The translations under genes were made by a program, and so were the position numbers. Positions 61,173 through 64,000 of a stretch of 64,000 nucleotides of DNA are shown here, piece by piece; the stretch's first letter is position 1; the number at the start of each line of letters is the position of its first letter. A model generated the notes under the pieces. The model ran no database searches, was not told the DNA's origin, and worked only from the letters and a program-made list of their open reading frames with translations. This DNA comes from Bradyrhizobium septentrionale. GTDB taxonomy: Bacteria > Pseudomonadota > Alphaproteobacteria > Rhizobiales > Xanthobacteraceae. The stretch is taken from NCBI RefSeq assembly GCF_011516645.4, contig NZ_CP088285.1:7272501-7336500 (forward strand), given 5' to 3'.

Positions 61173-61793
61173 TTACGGGCAGGGGTGCCGCTGGCCGTCA
61201 TAGCCGAGATAGGTGCCCGAGGCCGGATCGTAGGACTTGTAGCGCTGCGCGCAGTAGCTGGCATCGCCGCCACCCGGCACGGCTTCGACGGCGACAGACG
61301 GTTCATCGTAATAGCCGTAGCTGTCATCGTAGTAACCGGGGCCATAACCGTAGCCGGAGCCGTAATACGCGCCCGAGGCGAGCGCGCCGCCGACCACTGC
61401 ACCGGCAACCGCGCCCGGCCAGTAGCCGCCGCCTCGGCGATAGCCGCCGTGCCAACCGCCACCACCGCCATGCCAGCGACCGCCGCCACCGCCAGCCCAC
61501 TGGCGGCCACCGCCACCGCCGCCGCCAGCCCACTGGCCGCCGCCGCCAACGCGCGGGCCGGCTCCCATGGCCGCGCCACGACCGCCGCCGAAGCCGCCGC
61601 CGCCAATATGGCCGCCGCCACCGCCACCACCGCCGATGTGGCCACCACCGCCGCCACCGCCACCGCCACGCGCGCCACCGCCGCCCATAGCGCCCATCTG
61701 TGCACCAGACTGCGCGAACGAGACGGTCGGCATCACCATCGGCAGCGCAAGCGCCAGCGCCGCGGCAGTGCTCAAAACCTTCAGATTGATCAT
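61173..61793 (-). CDS. Glycine-rich secreted BA14K-family protein
   Basis: 206 residues. Signal peptide (INLKVLSTAAALALALPMVMPTVSFA), a long Gly-rich region with HIGGGG, WAGGGG and WHGG units, a hydrophobic glycine segment (PGAVAGAVVGGALASGAYYGSG), Tyr-rich YGPGYYDDSYGYY, and a C-terminal BA14K motif (YCAQRYKSYDPASGTYLGYDGQRHPC). BA14K is a Brucella immunoreactive lectin-like protein. ATG 61793 has ggag upstream, ATG 61805 is an alternative. A weaker EcfG-like site (GGAAC-N16-GGTT, minus strand, 61847-61823) precedes it. Confidence 0.87.
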   Translation of the reverse strand: MINLKVLSTAAALALALPMVMPTVSFAQSGAQMGAMGGGGARGGGGGGGGGHIGGGGGGGGHIGGGGFGGGRGAAMGAGPRVGGGGQWAGGGGGGGRQWAGGGGGRWHGGGGGWHGGYRRGGGYWPGAVAGAVVGGALASGAYYGSGYGYGPGYYDDSYGYYDEPSVAVEAVPGGGDASYCAQRYKSYDPASGTYLGYDGQRHPCP

Positions 61794-62060
61794 TTTGAAC
61801 TCCATTAAAACAGGTGATGTCTAACCATTTCTGCGGTCGGACGTTCCTGCGTTCCACATTGATTGTGCGTCATCTTTGCTTGGCAGGCGACGCATGTATG
61901 GTGGCTGAACAAAACCGCCCGTGACCGCGTCATTTGGTCGCCAAACGGGTTCGTGATCGGCTCCGTTCGGGGAGTGCGCGGGTACCTTGGCGACGGCTGG
62001 ACATTTGGGGATTGAGGTGGCATCAGAGCCTGACTGCCTCGAACCGACGACCGGCCGCGC

Positions 62061-62471
62061 ATGAAACAATTCCTGCTGAAATTCTTCACCTGGTGGAACG
62101 GCCAGACCTTTGGCACGCAATTGTGGACCTCGCGATTCGGCGAGCTGGTCGGCGAGGACGAGCAGGGCAATCGCTACTATCGCACCAAGGGCGGCGAGAT
62201 CGACCCGACGCTTAATTTCGAGCGGCGCTGGGTGGTCTATAACGGCTACGCCGAAGCGTCCCGCATCCCGGCGGGCTGGCACGGCTGGTTGCATCACACC
62301 GTCGACGTGCCCCCGACCGAAGAGACCTACACGGCGCGGGAATGGGAGAAGCCGCATCTCGCCAACATGACCGGCACCGCGCAGGCCTATCGTCCGTCCG
62401 GCTCGACGTTGGCGAGCGGCCGCCGCCCCAAGGCGACCGGCGATTACCACGCCTGGACGCCGGGAAGCTGA
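62061..62471 (+). CDS. NADH:ubiquinone oxidoreductase subunit NDUFA12
   Basis: 136 residues: FTWWNGQTFGTQLWTSRFGELVGEDEQGNRYYR, then RRWVVYNGYAEASRIPAGWHGWLHHTVD and the Pro/Arg-rich C-terminus with NMTGTAQAYRPSGS. This is the NDUFA12/B17.2-type accessory subunit of complex I, shared between mitochondria and alphaproteobacteria and usually encoded away from nuo. It stabilises the peripheral arm. ATG 62061. Confidence 0.94.
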   Translation: MKQFLLKFFTWWNGQTFGTQLWTSRFGELVGEDEQGNRYYRTKGGEIDPTLNFERRWVVYNGYAEASRIPAGWHGWLHHTVDVPPTEETYTAREWEKPHLANMTGTAQAYRPSGSTLASGRRPKATGDYHAWTPGS

Positions 62472-63025
62472 CCTTCACGCATTGCCGTTTCGGACGTGCA
62501 TCTGTGTAACGCCGCGCGTGCACCGCACGCGTGCCGTGGCAGCGCAAGTTCGCGCCTGTGGAAAACGGTAACAGCGGGGACAGAGCGGCGGCAGCCGAAC
62601 ATGTCCGCTTGCGCCGCGCACGAGTTCGCGGCTCAATGAAGCCATCTTACGGAGATGGGAAACCATCGCGTCGGATCGGGCTCCAGATCGCGACTGTCCC
62701 GATAAGCAGCGGCCTCCGAGTTGGATGCGGCCGGGAGATAGGCCCCCGGTACAGATGTCCTGAAATCGCCCGCAAATGTGAGGCTACCGTGAGACAGGAA
62801 GGGCCGCCCGGGAAACTGGGCGGCCTTTTTCTTTGCGCGTAACTGGTTCTTTGCGCGCAACCGGTTGGCGCGTGACCGGCCGCTTTGCATGATCGGCGCG
62901 CCGGCGCCCCGCCGGCATGGTCCCGCGCTGTTTTGTCCTCTTCCCGGATAGCCAATTCTCGCCGACGTTGTGAAATTATCGTTCACACGAAGAGATTGTT
63001 TGTTCGATTTTCGCCGGAGATTGCC
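62472..63025 (+). other. Intergenic region with terminator and possible small RNA
   Basis: 554 bases. The last feature before the phospholipase gene is a strong terminator at 62802-62830. Between 62600 and 62800 several complementary stretches occur (ggcctccg...cggcc, gtcccgataagcagc region), but I cannot place a gene. The terminator is 330 bases after the NDUFA12 stop, so it may serve a separate non-coding transcript. Confidence 0.45.
62802..62830 (+). terminator. Rho-independent terminator
   Basis: ggccgccc (62802-62809) pairs with gggcggcc (62818-62825), loop gggaaact, followed by TTTTT at 62826-62830. Confidence 0.9.
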
Positions 63026-64000
63026 ATGCGCGTCACCAAGACGACCAAGGGCCTCAAGCTTCACGCCGTCGCCGGGACCTATGTCGTGATGCTGGGATTC
63101 GATCTGCCGCAGCGATCATGCAACGGCCTCAAGGGCTTTTCCATCCATCGCGTGGATCACACGGAAGACGAAGCCAAATACCTCGAAGGCATGAAGGCGT
63201 TCGCGGAAACCGACCCGGGATTTCCGGCGGGCGCGACCTACTCAACGAAGGACCAGCCGATCCAGAGCTTTCAATGGAGCGATTACAGCGCCAAGCCCGG
63301 GCACGACTACACCTACACGATCGCAGCGCTCAAGGGGACGCCAACGGATCTGAAGATCTTTGCCGAGACCTCCGTCGATATCACGACGGAAAGCCCGGAG
63401 GGCGGCGATCAGGACGTCTATTTCAATCGCGGCGTCGCCGCCTCGCAGGAATACGCCCGCCGCTTCGGCAATCGCGCCCCGGACAAGGTCCCCAACAACC
63501 AGGCATTCATCTGGTTGTCGCGCGGGCTCTACGAGGCGCTCGAAGGCTATGTGGAGTCATGCGGCCGCGGCGACAGGTTGCGCATTGCCGCCTATGAATT
63601 TCACTACGAGCCCTTTCTCAAGCTGCTCAAGAAGGCCAAGCGCCGCGGCGTCGACGTCAAGGTGGTGTTCGACAAGCGGAAGGCCAAGCCTGGCAAGAAC
63701 AACACCAAGGCCATCAAGGACACCGGGATCGGGGCATTCTGCACGCCGCGCAAGAACGGCAAATCCTACATCTCGCACAACAAGTTCATCGTGAAGATGA
63801 AAGGAAACAAGGCGCGTTCGGTCTGGACGGGCGGGACGAATTTCTCGAGCGGCGGCATCTTCGGCCATTCCAACGTCGGTCACCTCGTCGAGGACCCCGC
63901 GGTCGCCGAGCGCTACCTGACTTACTGGAACATGCTGGCTGAAGACCCGGATACGCCCGAGGCGCGCGACCGGGTGGAGGAGATCACCAAGGTGCCGAAG
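63026..64000 (+). CDS. Phospholipase D-like protein (N-terminal part, runs off the window)
   Basis: ATG 63026, open to the right edge (325 complete codons). N-terminal about 130 residues form a beta-rich region (KGLKLHAVAGTYVVMLGFDL, FSIHRVDHTEDEAKYLEGM, QSFQWSDYSAKPGHDYTYTI), likely a domain decorating the catalytic part. Then SRGLYEALEGYVES, LRIAAYEFHYEPFLKLLKKAKRRGVDVKVVFD and the first HKD-like site ISHNKFIVKMKG followed by VWTGGTNFSSGGIFGHSN, typical of the PLD superfamily (HxK...GG/GS). The second HKD site must lie beyond the window. Role may be nuclease or lipase. Confidence 0.8.
   Translation, partial: MRVTKTTKGLKLHAVAGTYVVMLGFDLPQRSCNGLKGFSIHRVDHTEDEAKYLEGMKAFAETDPGFPAGATYSTKDQPIQSFQWSDYSAKPGHDYTYTIAALKGTPTDLKIFAETSVDITTESPEGGDQDVYFNRGVAASQEYARRFGNRAPDKVPNNQAFIWLSRGLYEALEGYVESCGRGDRLRIAAYEFHYEPFLKLLKKAKRRGVDVKVVFDKRKAKPGKNNTKAIKDTGIGAFCTPRKNGKSYISHNKFIVKMKGNKARSVWTGGTNFSSGGIFGHSNVGHLVEDPAVAERYLTYWNMLAEDPDTPEARDRVEEITKVPK

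Noticed and set aside
61450..61700. GC-rich tandem array that could be mistaken for a minisatellite
   Set aside because: It is the coding sequence of the glycine-rich region of the BA14K-like protein.
61823..61847. EcfG promoter for the BA14K-like gene on the minus strand
   Set aside because: GGAAC-N16-GGTT deviates at the first base of the -10 element, so it is only mentioned, not annotated as a promoter.
1..64000. CRISPR arrays, rRNA or tRNA genes, insertion sequences with transposase
   Set aside because: None recognised by eye: no regularly spaced direct repeats of 25-40 bases, no cloverleaf with conserved TTCGAATC arm, no DDE or integrase motifs.

Overview
The window is high-GC chromosomal DNA from an alphaproteobacterium, most likely Bradyrhizobium or a close relative. 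The evidence is a eukaryotic-type glutamine synthetase II at the left edge, an NDUFA12-type complex I subunit, BA14K, DUF2336/PilZ, GapR-like and PepSY-like small proteins, EcfG-type (GGAAC-N16/17-CGTT) promoters, and many dispersed palindromes of the kind I associate with bradyrhizobial genomes. No rRNA, tRNA, CRISPR array, transposase or integrase was found. Most of the window looks like ordinary core or lineage-specific chromosome.

Layout. 1-10 kb: glnII 3' end with its terminator, two paralogous GrlR-like proteins (698 and 9327), a ModA-like binding protein, a Sel1 protein, and a minus-strand molybdenum-hydroxylase operon (large subunit, small subunit, c-type cytochrome) whose small-subunit gene is broken. 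10-20 kb: YdcZ-type transporter, ABC-F ATPase, hexapeptide acyltransferase, HU protein, two hydrolases, a PilZ-DUF2336 operon, an AraC regulator and a nitroreductase. 20-30 kb: hydrolase, acyl-CoA dehydrogenase, chemotaxis receptor, FMN reductase plus SDR, L,D-transpeptidase, RlpA. 30-40 kb: small conserved proteins, methyltransferase, a one-haem secreted protein, DUF6894-like proteins, the operon small membrane protein-pdxY-lysE-csaA, then 1.3 kb of stacked non-coding repeats. 40-50 kb: PaiB-like protein, polyphosphate glucokinase-like kinase, PLP enzyme, luciferase-like oxidoreductase, panD, ceramidase-like protein, metallophosphoesterase, GapR-like and LprI-like proteins. 50-64 kb: an ImmA/IrrE peptidase lying between the true 3' end of nrdJ and a diverged copy of that end, nrdJ (class II ribonucleotide reductase), two paralogous EamA transporters flanking a hybrid histidine kinase and response regulator, a BA14K protein, NDUFA12, and a phospholipase D-like gene running off the right edge.

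Most notable: (i) the nrdJ 3' end is duplicated around a small peptidase gene, resembling an integration scar; (ii) a palindromic repeat family supplies the stop codons of four genes; (iii) a repeated non-coding element contains a 104-base domain closed by a perfect 16-bp stem; (iv) the molybdenum-hydroxylase small subunit has lost its N-terminal [2Fe-2S] cysteines by deletion and frameshift; (v) two near-consensus general-stress promoters drive small genes; (vi) a metallophosphoesterase may start at ATT. I did not find a clear new multi-gene defence or biosynthetic system.
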